A stretch of DNA of 64,000 bases from Microthrixaceae bacterium (lineage in GTDB: Bacteria; Actinomycetota; Acidimicrobiia; Acidimicrobiales; Acidimicrobilacustridaceae), in the NCBI GenBank assembly GCA_947449015.1, contig CANFQA010000007.1, forward strand, positions 1-64,000, in the 5' to 3' direction. The position numbers and the translations under genes are program-made. The notes under the pieces are model-generated. The model saw nothing but the letters and a program-made list of their open reading frames with translations. It did not search any database and was not told the DNA's origin. Below are positions 50,849 through 58,670 of this stretch, piece after piece (within the stretch, counting starts at the first letter, position 1; the number at the start of each line of letters is the position of its first letter).

Positions 50849-51577
50849 TCAGGACTCACTCAACGTGGCGAGTGCCTCGTGAACGGTGAACGCGCCTTCG
50901 TAGATGGCACGACCCACGATGGCCCCGGCAAGGGATCGCCCTGTTGAGCGAAGAGCGGCCAGTGCCCGCAGATCGTCCAGCACACCAACACCACCGGAGG
51001 CGATCACCGGGAGCTCGGTGGCATCGAGTACCTCGCCAAGACCCACGAGATCTGGGCCGGCAAGCGTGCCATCGCGCCCGATCTCAGTGACGATCAGCGC
51101 CTCGACACCGGCATCGGCAAACTCCCGGGCAACATCAAGCAGGTCGCGGCCTGATCCCTGTTCCCAACCACGCACTGCGACCTCCCGACCGCGTGCATCG
51201 AGACCGACGGCTACAGGAAGCCTCGACGCGAGTCGTCGAACCAGTGCCGGATCTTCAAGTGCCGCAGTCCCAAGAACCACCCGGGCAACGCCCGCCTCGA
51301 ACAGCGCGTCGGCTGCGGCATCGTCGCGGACTCCGCCTCCGGTCTGCACAGGAACATCCACGGCTTCTGCGATGGCCGCAATGACCTCTCGATTACGCGG
51401 CGTGCCCGATCGGGCAGCATCAAGATCCACGACGTGAATCCATCGAGCACCCTGTGCTGCGAACAGAAGCGCTTGTGCAACAGGATCATCGTTGTAGATG
51501 GTTTCGCGGTCGTAGTCACCCTGGTACAGGCGCACTGCGCGTCCGTCCAGCAGATCGATAGCGGGGAACAATTCCAT
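50849..51577 (-). CDS. hisA: ProFAR isomerase HisA (possibly PriA-like)
   Basis: The 242-residue barrel isomerises ProFAR in histidine synthesis. It has FPAIDLLDGRAVRLYQGDY with the catalytic Asp, GGGVRDDAAADALF, and VTEIGRDGTLAGPD with the second Asp. The loop VAVRGWEQGSG keeps the Arg-Gly-Trp triplet used by dual-function PriA to handle the TrpF substrate, yet trpF is present at 43 kb. It is 3 bp after hisH. Confidence 0.94.
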   Translation of the reverse strand: MELFPAIDLLDGRAVRLYQGDYDRETIYNDDPVAQALLFAAQGARWIHVVDLDAARSGTPRNREVIAAIAEAVDVPVQTGGGVRDDAAADALFEAGVARVVLGTAALEDPALVRRLASRLPVAVGLDARGREVAVRGWEQGSGRDLLDVAREFADAGVEALIVTEIGRDGTLAGPDLVGLGEVLDATELPVIASGGVGVLDDLRALAALRSTGRSLAGAIVGRAIYEGAFTVHEALATLSES

Positions 51578-51580
51578 GAT

Positions 51581-52225
51581 TCAGACTTCCTGCTGGGCAG
51601 CGGCAACGAAGGCCTGCAGCATCTGCAGACCAGTCCCGCCGGACTTCTCGGGATGGAACTGGGTGGCCCACATGCGACCGCGCTCAACGGCTGCGGTCAC
51701 CGGCCCCCCGTAGTCACAGGTGGCCACAACATCAGCACCTGAGGCATCTGCGGCATAGGAGTGCACGAAGTAGACCCAAACAGGATCGTCCACGGTGCTG
51801 AACAACGACGACGGTCGATTGATATCGAGAAGGTTCCACTGCATCTGCGGACGCTTCACCGTGGCCGGCAGCAACGAGAGTCGGCCCGGAAGCACTCCGA
51901 GTCCTCGATGATCGGGGCTTTCATCAGAACCCTCGTAAAGCATTTGCATGCCCACACAGATGCCGAGGAACGCGCGTCCACCGGCTGCTGCTGCCACTGC
52001 GGCTTCGATGGCGACTTCATCGAGTTGTGCAGCGCGCAGTGCATCCATGCATGCCCCGAAAGCACCGACACCGGGCAGCACTACGGCATCAGCATCGGCA
52101 ATAAGCGACCGGTCAGCTGTGAGACGCGCGTCGGCACCGGCATGTTCGAACGCCTTCTGAGCCGATCGCAGATTGCCGATTCCGTAATCGAGTACCGCGA
52201 CCAGTGGCCGGGCCGGATCGGTCAC
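51581..52225 (-). CDS. hisH: Imidazole glycerol phosphate synthase glutaminase subunit
   Basis: HisH releases ammonia from glutamine for HisF. The 214-residue class I amidotransferase has LDYGIGNLRSAQKAFEH, the nucleophile Cys in FLGICVGMQMLYEGS, and His-x-Glu in QFHPEKSGGTGLQML. GTG start overlaps the hisB stop by 4 bp (GTGA). Confidence 0.96.
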   Translation of the reverse strand: MTDPARPLVAVLDYGIGNLRSAQKAFEHAGADARLTADRSLIADADAVVLPGVGAFGACMDALRAAQLDEVAIEAAVAAAAGGRAFLGICVGMQMLYEGSDESPDHRGLGVLPGRLSLLPATVKRPQMQWNLLDINRPSSLFSTVDDPVWVYFVHSYAADASGADVVATCDYGGPVTAAVERGRMWATQFHPEKSGGTGLQMLQAFVAAAQQEV

Positions 52226-52836
52226 AGGACGCCCTTGGTGGAGGGAACGCCACCACCTTCGATGCGAACGGCATCGCGCAATGCGCGCGCCACTCCCTTG
52301 AACGTTGCTTCAATCAGATGATGTGTGTTGACGCCGCGAACTGAAGTGATGTGCAACGTGATTGCCGCCGAGGTGACAAAGGCGCGCCAGAACTCCTCAA
52401 CCAACTGGGGATCAAAAGGCGGATCACCAAGGATTTGCTGTCCAGGAAACGAGACCTCGTAGTGCAGATATGGGCGACCAGACAGGTCAAGGGCGACGTC
52501 GATCAATGCCTCATCAAGCGGGATCCTGTTGGAAGCGAATCGGCGAACACCAGCTTTGTTACCAATAGCCGAGGCGAACACCTCGCCGAGCGCGATGCCG
52601 ACATCTTCAACGGTGTGATGCGCATCAATCTGCAGATCGCCCACGGCGCGCACGACAAGATCAAACCCACCATGACGCCCAAGCTGGGAGAGCATGTGAT
52701 CAAAGAATGGGAGTCCCGTGGAGATCTCGTTACGACCACTGCCGTCGAGATCTAACTCGATGGCAATATCGGTCTCGGACGTGGTGCGCTCAACTGCCGC
52801 TGCACGTCGGTTTTCATCGATTCGTCGAACACTCAT
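52222..52836 (-). CDS. hisB: Imidazoleglycerol-phosphate dehydratase
   Basis: The 204-residue monofunctional dehydratase has the manganese-binding motifs FFDHMLSQLGRHG, DAHHTVEDVGIALGE and NTHHLIEATFKGVARAL. ATG 52836 overlaps the hisC stop by 4 bp. The track ORF adds 33 residues from within hisC. Confidence 0.96.
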   Translation of the reverse strand: MSVRRIDENRRAAAVERTTSETDIAIELDLDGSGRNEISTGLPFFDHMLSQLGRHGGFDLVVRAVGDLQIDAHHTVEDVGIALGEVFASAIGNKAGVRRFASNRIPLDEALIDVALDLSGRPYLHYEVSFPGQQILGDPPFDPQLVEEFWRAFVTSAAITLHITSVRGVNTHHLIEATFKGVARALRDAVRIEGGGVPSTKGVL

Positions 52837-53897
52837 GCAATGACCTCCTCGAGGGCGGCGAGGAACCTGTCGTCCTCGTCGGTGGTACCGATGGTGACAC
52901 GCAGACAGCCCTCGAGACGCGGCCATGATGCGCAATTACGAACAAGTACCGATCGCTCGACCAGTCCCGACCAGACGGTGTCACCGTCAATCGAACGAGG
53001 TCGGAACAGCACAAAGTTGGCCCCAGAAGGCCACACTTCGACATCGAGTTGCTGCAATCGAGCGATGAGACGCTCTCGTTCAGCTACCAACCGTGTGACC
53101 CGATCGTTCATCGCATCAACATGGGCAAGCGCCACGGTGCCGGCCAGTTGTTTGAACGCATCGAGGTGGTAGGGCAACACCACCTTCTCCAGTTCAGCCA
53201 CGATCGCTGCGGGGCCCACGAGATAACCGAGACGGGCGGCGGCCATTGACCAGGTTTTCGAAAAAGTGCGGGTTACGACAAGCGGCACATCCTCGCCCAG
53301 CAGCGATGTGGCCGACCAAGGCGCGAACTGTCCATAGGCCTCATCAACCACAAGGAGTCCATCAATCTGTTCGACACCGGCGAGCGTGCTCCGCACCGTG
53401 GCTTCATCGTCAACGACGCCGGTGGGGTTGTTGGGTGAGCACAGAAACGAGATCTCTGGTCGCGCCTCAGAGAGAACCCGGGCAACTTCGGCCGGATCGG
53501 TGGAGAAATCAGCAGCGCGCTCGCCCACCGCGACCGAAGTGCCGGTGATGCGAGCGATGTGGCTGTGCAGCGCATAGGTGGGTTCCCACACCGCTGCAGT
53601 GCGACCCGGTCCGCCGAAGGTGAGCAGTACGGTTTGGAGCACCTCGTTGGAGCCATTGGCCACGAAGATCTGTTCGGGACCAACACCATGGAGCGCTCCA
53701 ATGGCGGCTCGCAGTTCGGTGGCCGCACGATCGGGATAGCGGTTCCACTCGATTGTGGTGACTGCATCATTGAGCGCGTTGGTCCACGCCGTCGGCGGAG
53801 CTTCCGGCGATTCGTTGGTGTTAAGGCGCACCTGCACATCAAGCTGCGGCGAGTGGTAGCCCTCCATGAGTGCGACATCCGAGCGAGGGCGGATCAT
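52833..53897 (-). CDS. hisC: Histidinol-phosphate aminotransferase
   Basis: The 354-residue PLP aminotransferase has LNTNESPEAPP, ANGSNEVLQTVLLTFGGPG, FLCSPNNPTGVV and the PLP-binding Lys in TRTFSKTWSMAAARLGYLVG. The ATG overlaps the hisD stop (ATGA). Confidence 0.95.
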   Translation of the reverse strand: MIRPRSDVALMEGYHSPQLDVQVRLNTNESPEAPPTAWTNALNDAVTTIEWNRYPDRAATELRAAIGALHGVGPEQIFVANGSNEVLQTVLLTFGGPGRTAAVWEPTYALHSHIARITGTSVAVGERAADFSTDPAEVARVLSEARPEISFLCSPNNPTGVVDDEATVRSTLAGVEQIDGLLVVDEAYGQFAPWSATSLLGEDVPLVVTRTFSKTWSMAAARLGYLVGPAAIVAELEKVVLPYHLDAFKQLAGTVALAHVDAMNDRVTRLVAERERLIARLQQLDVEVWPSGANFVLFRPRSIDGDTVWSGLVERSVLVRNCASWPRLEGCLRVTIGTTDEDDRFLAALEEVIA

Positions 53898-55204
53898 TGC
53901 CCACCCTCCCGGTCGAGTGCGCGCTGACGCAGCCGCACGCTTTCTGCGTGTGCGGAAAATCCTTCGGTGTCGGCAAGCTCGGCGACAACCGGCGCGGCGC
54001 GATCGAAACCCTCGCGGGTGAGTTCGATCACATGGACCTGTTTGATGAAATCGTCGACGGTAAGTGCGCTGCCATACCTGGCGGTACCGAAGGTGGGAAG
54101 CACATGGCTGGGACCGGCGACGTAATCGCCGATGGATGCTGGGGCAAGCGGACCGAGGAACACCGCACCGGCATGGCGGACCGCAGACACCAGAGTCTCA
54201 GGATCGGCGGTAATGAGCTCAAGGTGTTCGGGGGCGATGTGATTCACCACGACCATCGCCGCATCGGGACCATCAACCAGCGCACAGAAACCACCGCGGG
54301 TGAATGTTGAGGTGATCTCGGAGTTGCGCGGCGCTTCGGCCACGAGGCGGGTCAGCGCAGCGTCGACGGCATCGGCCACGGCGGGATCCCAAGTGACCAG
54401 CCACGCCAGGCCATCGGGACCGTGCTCTGCCTGCACCATGAGATCGATTGCGACGAAGTCGACCGGGGCGGTGGCATCGGCCACGACCACGATCTCTGAG
54501 GGACCGGCAAAAGCCATTGGCACGCCGACCTGGCCGGCGACCTCACGCTTGGCGAGGGCAACGAAGGCGTTGCCCGGGCCAACAATGACATCGACCGGGC
54601 GGATGGTCTCGGTGCCGTAGGCCATGGCGGCGACGGCCTGTGCGCCGCCGATGGCATAGACCTCATCGACTCCCGCAAGGGCAGCGGCCACCAAGCTGGA
54701 CTGTGCGATGCGTCCGGTTTCACGTGCCGGCGGAACACACAGAACCACTGCGCCCACACCGGCGACGCGGGCCGGAACTGCGGTCATCAGCACCGAGGAT
54801 GGATAGGAACCGCGGCCACCGGGCACATAACAGCCAGCCCGGTCAACCGGCACCGACCGACCGGTGACGGTGATGCCCTGGCGGGTGAGGACATGATCGG
54901 GGCGCAACTGGGCCTCGTGGAATGCAAGTACTGCGTCACGCGCCTCGGTAAGCGCTTCGACCAGTGCCTTCGGAGCCGAGGCCAACGCAGCGGCAAGTTC
55001 ATCCGGACCGACAACGAAGGTGTCGGCGTCGACTCCGTCAAAACGTTCGGTGAACCCGCGCACTGCGGCATCGCCACCAGCGCGCACCTCCGCAATGATC
55101 GATCGCACCGCGTCAATCGGTCCCTCGCCGCCTGGGTCAGGGCGCGGCAGATCGGCGGTGAGTGCAGCGCCTGAGCGGCCCCGGAGATCGAGTCGGTTCA
55201 ACAC
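53894..55204 (-). CDS. hisD: Histidinol dehydrogenase
   Basis: HisD oxidises histidinol twice to histidine with NAD+ and zinc. The 436-residue enzyme has the family signature region from VYAIGGAQAVAAMAYGT through VDVIVGPGNAFVALAKREV and the later GPSEIVVVADATA and APEHLELI. It begins with GTG. A TAGCGT box lies 7 nt upstream, so the message is probably leaderless and without a histidine attenuator. First gene of hisDCBHA. Confidence 0.96.
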   Translation of the reverse strand: MLNRLDLRGRSGAALTADLPRPDPGGEGPIDAVRSIIAEVRAGGDAAVRGFTERFDGVDADTFVVGPDELAAALASAPKALVEALTEARDAVLAFHEAQLRPDHVLTRQGITVTGRSVPVDRAGCYVPGGRGSYPSSVLMTAVPARVAGVGAVVLCVPPARETGRIAQSSLVAAALAGVDEVYAIGGAQAVAAMAYGTETIRPVDVIVGPGNAFVALAKREVAGQVGVPMAFAGPSEIVVVADATAPVDFVAIDLMVQAEHGPDGLAWLVTWDPAVADAVDAALTRLVAEAPRNSEITSTFTRGGFCALVDGPDAAMVVVNHIAPEHLELITADPETLVSAVRHAGAVFLGPLAPASIGDYVAGPSHVLPTFGTARYGSALTVDDFIKQVHVIELTREGFDRAAPVVAELADTEGFSAHAESVRLRQRALDREGGQ

Positions 55205-55211
55205 AAGCCCG

Positions 55212-55217
55212 ACGCTA
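55212..55217 (-). promoter_or_regulatory. -10 element (TAGCGT) for leaderless hisD operon
   Basis: TAGCGT-N7-GTG on the minus strand. It rules out a long attenuator leader for the his operon. Confidence 0.6.
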
Positions 55218-55300
55218 GCGGTCGGACCCGTTGCGACCCGAACGCTTTGACGAAACCACCAAGGGTGCCTGCGCCGCCAGCGAGCCCGTCAGCTATGCGA

Positions 55301-55492
55301 TCAGCGCAAGCGGCGGGTGACCACCGAAAGCCGACGATGAGCCATACGCAAGGAGCGTTCGACTTCAAAGAGGTCAGCGGCCAAGGATTCGTCGCCGGCC
55401 TGATGCATGGTCTCGGCGACCCCAGTGATCCGAGCTACCAGATCGTCGAGGTTGGTCACGGCACTGGAGAGCACTGCACGCTGATCGTCCAC
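55301..55492 (-). CDS. Small helical protein of unknown function
   Basis: The 63-residue ORF encodes two amphipathic helices, LSSAVTNLDDLVARITGVAETMH and ADLFEVERSLRMAHRRLSVVTRRL, with a basic C-terminus. It begins with GTG and has neither a good ribosome site nor a full TANNNT box, although CAAACT lies 6 nt before it. Composition and periodicity look coding. It sits between the small RNA candidate and hisD. Function unknown. Confidence 0.5.
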   Translation of the reverse strand: MDDQRAVLSSAVTNLDDLVARITGVAETMHQAGDESLAADLFEVERSLRMAHRRLSVVTRRLR

Positions 55493-55613
55493 CCGGTGAG
55501 TTTGCCAGAGGGGTCGGGGGTAATCGCCGGTCGAAGCTCTCAGAGCCCGTAGCGAGGCATGCTCGAACGCTGAGGATTCAGGATCGGAAGGGCCCTATGA
55601 ACACACATGTGCC
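55493..55613. other. Intergenic segment with nothing recognised
   Basis: Between the end of the small RNA candidate and the 63-residue ORF. No further ORF, repeat or hairpin was recognised here. Confidence 0.5.
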
Positions 55614-55708
55614 CAGAAAGACGTCGACGCCCCCGAAGGGGCGTCGACAAGGCGACACTGGGCGGCGGATCCCAATATGTGTCGCCTAGCTGGGTGGCGG
55701 GACCCAGC
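55614..55708 (-). ncRNA. Putative small RNA: two C-rich-loop hairpins plus terminator
   Basis: On the minus strand a TACGGT box is followed after 7 nt by an RNA of about 95 nt that folds without gaps. Hairpin 1 is GCTGGGT/ACCCAGC with loop CCCGCC, starting at the predicted first base. Hairpin 2 has outer stem GGCGACAC/GTGTCGCC, an ATAT bulge, inner TGGG/CCCA and loop ATCCGCCG. Hairpin 3 is an 11-bp stem (GTCGACGCCCC/GGGGCGTCGAC) capped by TTCG and followed by GTCTTTCT. The layout recalls actinobacterial 6C RNAs, but each C-run is interrupted by G. It lies between nth and the his operon and contains no ORF. Confidence 0.6.
55615..55648 (-). terminator. Intrinsic terminator of the small RNA candidate
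   Basis: A perfect 11-bp GC-rich stem with a TTCG tetraloop in the minus-strand orientation, followed by GTCTTTCT. The strand choice follows from the tetraloop and the T-rich tail. Confidence 0.7.
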
Positions 55709-55715
55709 GAGAGTC

Positions 55716-55721
55716 ACCGTA
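55716..55721 (-). promoter_or_regulatory. -10 element (TACGGT) of the small RNA candidate
   Basis: TACGGT places the first transcribed base at the first paired base of hairpin 1. TTGACG occurs 21 bp further upstream, longer than the usual spacer, so the -35 is uncertain. Confidence 0.5.
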
Positions 55722-55859
55722 GCGCGACCAACATGGGCGAATCGTCAAAACGTCAAAAATGAGCCAGATGGCGTAGGAGACATCAGTCACACCCCCGACT
55801 CGCGTCAGGCTCACCGGCAGGCGCACCTACCGCCCGGCATTCCCATCCGAACTGCGCTG
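55722..55859. other. Intergenic segment between nth and the small RNA promoter
   Basis: Contains two TTGACG hexamers 8 bp apart (about 55743-55756 on the minus strand) that could be -35 elements for the small RNA; otherwise nothing recognised. Confidence 0.4.
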
Positions 55860-56501
55860 TCAGGGCTGCGAGGAAGGACAGAAGTCAGCAAGAACGCATT
55901 CGCTGCAGCGGGGTCGCCGAGCCGGACAGGCCCGACGCCCATGCAGAATCAGCAAAAGACTGAACAGACCGCGCTGCGCGGGCGGGATCATGTCGTTGAG
56001 CACGTACTCGAGCTTCACCGGATCGGTCTCGGTGGATAGACCAAGCCGACCCGACAGACGCCCGACATGGGTATCCACCGGCAGGCCGGGCAGGTCCATG
56101 GCCACGCTGCGAACAACGTTGGCGGTCTTGCGACCACAGCCCGGAATGGTGACCAGGTCCTCCATGGCGGAAGGCACCTCACCATCAAAGCGCTCAACAA
56201 GCGCGTTGGCCATGCCCACAAGTGATCGGGCCTTGTTTCGATAGAAGCCGGTGGAGCGGACGAGTTCTTCAACTTCCTCGATCCGCGCAACGGCAAGGTC
56301 CTCTGGGGACGGGAACCGCGCGAACAGCGCCGGCGTGACCAGATTGACCCGAACATCGGTGCATTGAGCGGACAAAATCGTCGCCGCCAGCAATTCATAC
56401 GGATTGCGGTGATCGAGTTCGCAGTGCGCATCGGGGTACTCGAGCAGAAGACGTTGAAATGTCTCGGTGGCTCTGCCCTTCGGTGATCTCGGTCGTCCCA
56501 T
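55860..56501 (-). CDS. nth: Endonuclease III
   Basis: Nth removes oxidised pyrimidines and nicks abasic sites. The 213-residue enzyme has the helix-hairpin-helix VTIPGCGRKTANVVRS with catalytic Lys, VDTHVGRLSGRLG with catalytic Asp, and the 4Fe-4S loop with four cysteines CPARRPRCSECVLADFC. TAGGGT is 9 nt before the ATG. It is divergent from mshD across 43 bp. Confidence 0.95.
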   Translation of the reverse strand: MGRPRSPKGRATETFQRLLLEYPDAHCELDHRNPYELLAATILSAQCTDVRVNLVTPALFARFPSPEDLAVARIEEVEELVRSTGFYRNKARSLVGMANALVERFDGEVPSAMEDLVTIPGCGRKTANVVRSVAMDLPGLPVDTHVGRLSGRLGLSTETDPVKLEYVLNDMIPPAQRGLFSLLLILHGRRACPARRPRCSECVLADFCPSSQP

Positions 56502-56510
56502 TGATGCGGG

Positions 56511-56516
56511 ACCCTA
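56511..56516 (-). promoter_or_regulatory. -10 element (TAGGGT) for nth
   Basis: TAGGGT-N9-ATG on the minus strand in the 43-bp nth-mshD divergent region. Confidence 0.45.
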
Positions 56517-56531
56517 GCGTCGGCGCACCGG

Positions 56532-56537
56532 TAGCCT
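56532..56537 (+). promoter_or_regulatory. -10 element (TAGCCT) for leaderless mshD
   Basis: TAGCCT-N7-GTG; fixes the short mshD start. Confidence 0.55.
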
Positions 56538-56544
56538 CGTCTAC

Positions 56545-57207
56545 GTGCGACAGGTTCTCGAAGATGCCAGCGGTGCGCTGCTCGCGCTTGAAGTCGATCC
56601 CGCCACCGACGCCGATGCCGAGATCGCCCGCGCCGCCGGGCTCGTCGTGGTTCGCGAAGTGCTTCAACTGCGCCGGCCGCTACCTCTCGACCGAGTGAGC
56701 GGCATCCGATCTCGTCCTTTCGTCGCAGGCAGCGATGAACAGGCATTCCTGCGCGTCAACAACCTCGCGTTCGCCTGGCATCCCGACCAGTCCAACTTGT
56801 CACTCGCTGAGCTCACGGCACGTATGGCAGAGCCATGGTTCTCCCCAGAGGGCTTCCTGCTCCATGAGGACCACGGAACTGTCAATGGCTTCTGCTGGAC
56901 GAAGATCCATCCCGCCACCGATGACGGGCCGGCCATCGGTGAGATCTACGTGATCGGGGTCGATCCTTCTGCGCACGGTCGCGGTCTGGGCACCGAGATG
57001 GTGCTGGCGGGCCTCGACCATCTCGCCTCCCGCACGATCGGTGTGGCCATGCTGCATGTCGAGGCTGACAATCACGCGGCTCTGGCGATCTACGACCGAC
57101 TCGGCTTCCATCGCCATAGTTCGCACCAGTGGTGGGCGATACCGGGATCGCCGGTGCCGTCGGCGCGCACAGCAGCCAGCACCACCGACACCGAGACAAC
57201 GCCCTAG
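56545..57207 (+). CDS. mshD: Mycothiol synthase-like GNAT acetyltransferase, single catalytic domain
   Basis: MshD acetylates the cysteinyl amine in the last step of mycothiol synthesis. The C-terminal GNAT domain fits well: NLAFAWHPDQSN, EPWFSPEGFLL, GFCWTKIHP, GEIYVIGVDPSAHGRGLGTEMV (acetyl-CoA loop) and LHVEADNHAALAIYDRLGF. Typical MshD has two GNAT domains and about 300 residues. This one has 220, retaining only the last 50 or so residues of the N-terminal domain (VVREVLQLRRPLP). The leaderless GTG shows the short form is genuine rather than a missed start. Confidence 0.82.
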   Translation: MRQVLEDASGALLALEVDPATDADAEIARAAGLVVVREVLQLRRPLPLDRVSGIRSRPFVAGSDEQAFLRVNNLAFAWHPDQSNLSLAELTARMAEPWFSPEGFLLHEDHGTVNGFCWTKIHPATDDGPAIGEIYVIGVDPSAHGRGLGTEMVLAGLDHLASRTIGVAMLHVEADNHAALAIYDRLGFHRHSSHQWWAIPGSPVPSARTAASTTDTETTP

Positions 57208-57210
57208 CCT
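57205..57210 (+). promoter_or_regulatory. -10 element (TAGCCT) for rlmN, built on the mshD stop codon
   Basis: The first three bases TAG are the mshD stop. The hexamer is 6 nt before the rlmN GTG. Confidence 0.5.
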
Positions 57211-57216
57211 CGATCT

Positions 57217-58275
57217 GTGGCCACCCTTTACGACCCCAGTCGCGATGAACTCGCCGCTCTTCTTGAGGGCGAGCCTCGTTATCGACTCGACCAACTGTGG
57301 CACGGGCTCTACGAACAACGATCCACCCCGGCAGAACTCACGACACTTCCGAAGGCTTTGCGCACCCGGCTCGACGCAGACCTGCCCCTGGCCCTGGAAC
57401 CGGTCACCGAATCGGTAAGCGACGACGGCCTCACCGTGAAGTGGCTTTGGAAACTCGCCGACGGCTCGCAGATCGAAACTGTGCTCATGCACTACCCCGA
57501 CCGCTCGACAGTCTGTGTCAGCACCCAGGCGGGTTGTGCGATGGCCTGTGGGTTCTGTGCCACTGGGCAGGCCGGCTTCGAACGGAATCTCAGTGTCGGT
57601 GAGATCGTCGAGCAGGTGGTGCGGGCATCGCGGGTGGCCGCCGAGGGCGAGCCGGCGCGCCGTGTGTCCAACATCGTGTTCATGGGAATGGGCGAACCCC
57701 TTGCCAATGTGGACCGTGTGCTTGGCGCCGTCCATCGCATCCATGGCGATCTCGGCCTGTCGGCCCGCCATCTCACGATCTCGACCGTCGGCATCGTGCC
57801 CGGAATCAACCGTCTGGCGCTCGAACCGCTCCCGGTGAACCTGGCGGTCTCGCTCCATGCCGCCAACGATGAGCTGCGTGACGAACTCGTTCCGATCAAC
57901 CGCCGCTATCCGCTCGCCGATCTCTATGCCGCGTGCGAGGCCTATCTCACCGTGAAGAACCGTCGCATCTCATTCGAGTGGGCGATGATCGATGGCGTCA
58001 ACGACCGTGCCTCCGATGCCCGCGAACTCGCAGCTGCGGCAAGGTCGCTTCGTGCTCATATCAACCTGATCCCCCTCAACGCCACTCCCGGTTGGCCCAC
58101 GAAAGGCACACCTGCCGAGCGTGTGGCGTCATTCCGTGACCAACTTGAGGATCTCGGAGCCAATGCCACAGTGCGGGCCAACCGCGGCAACGAGATCGAC
58201 GCTGCCTGCGGACAACTCCGGGCGAATCAGGAGATTGCAGTGGCTGCACCTCGACGGCGGGCGCTGCCACACTAG
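57217..58275 (+). CDS. rlmN: 23S rRNA / tRNA adenine-C2 methyltransferase
   Basis: RlmN is a radical-SAM enzyme that methylates A2503 of 23S rRNA and A37 of some tRNAs. The 352-residue protein has the CxxxCxxC cluster in CAMACGFCATGQAGFERN, the FMGMGEPLANVDRV motif and the second catalytic cysteine near the C-terminus in AACGQLRAN. GTG start with TAGCCT 6 nt upstream. Confidence 0.95.
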   Translation: MATLYDPSRDELAALLEGEPRYRLDQLWHGLYEQRSTPAELTTLPKALRTRLDADLPLALEPVTESVSDDGLTVKWLWKLADGSQIETVLMHYPDRSTVCVSTQAGCAMACGFCATGQAGFERNLSVGEIVEQVVRASRVAAEGEPARRVSNIVFMGMGEPLANVDRVLGAVHRIHGDLGLSARHLTISTVGIVPGINRLALEPLPVNLAVSLHAANDELRDELVPINRRYPLADLYAACEAYLTVKNRRISFEWAMIDGVNDRASDARELAAAARSLRAHINLIPLNATPGWPTKGTPAERVASFRDQLEDLGANATVRANRGNEIDAACGQLRANQEIAVAAPRRRALPH

Positions 58276-58279
58276 AGAC

Positions 58280-58636
58280 ATGGAAACGCGCCGCTGGACG
58301 AACCCGACCCAACCCCAGACTCTCCAGATTGCAGTGATCCTGCTGTACATCAACGCCGTATTCGGTGCCCTCTCATTCACCCCGATCGCTCTTGCTCTGG
58401 CCGCAGGACAGGCCGGAGCCGCATTCGGCATCGCCAATGAAAAGCGCTGGGGTTACCTCCTTGGCCTCGCTGTGGCAGTTCTCGGGCTGCTGCCATTCGT
58501 CCTGTACATCCTCGGCTCAGGAGTGGGATCCATCTTCAACCTCCAACTGCTGATCAGCTTGATTTTCCCAGTAGCCCTCTTCGCTCTGCTGATCCATCCC
58601 CAGAGCCGTGACTACCAGCGCATCTGGTTCAACTGA
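58280..58636 (+). CDS. Small integral membrane protein
   Basis: The 118-residue product begins METRRWTNPTQPQTLQ and then has about four hydrophobic segments (IAVILLYINAVFGAL, AGQAGAAFGI, LLGLAVAVLGLLPFVLYIL, LLISLIFPVALFALLI). No known motif. It starts 4 bp after the rlmN stop; the longer track ORF overlaps rlmN and is rejected. It probably shares the rlmN transcript. Confidence 0.72.
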   Translation: METRRWTNPTQPQTLQIAVILLYINAVFGALSFTPIALALAAGQAGAAFGIANEKRWGYLLGLAVAVLGLLPFVLYILGSGVGSIFNLQLLISLIFPVALFALLIHPQSRDYQRIWFN

Positions 58637-58670
58637 GTTCCGTTGACCCGAAGCGATCTGAGCTGAACTG

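Noticed and set aside
53870-55204. Histidine attenuator or T-box ahead of hisD
   Set aside because: A TAGCGT box 7 nt from the GTG implies a leaderless start, and no leader peptide with His codons was seen.
55614-55708. Plus-strand terminator or structured leader instead of a minus-strand RNA
   Set aside because: Only the minus strand gives the TTCG loop, the T-rich tail after the stem and a -10 box at the right distance.
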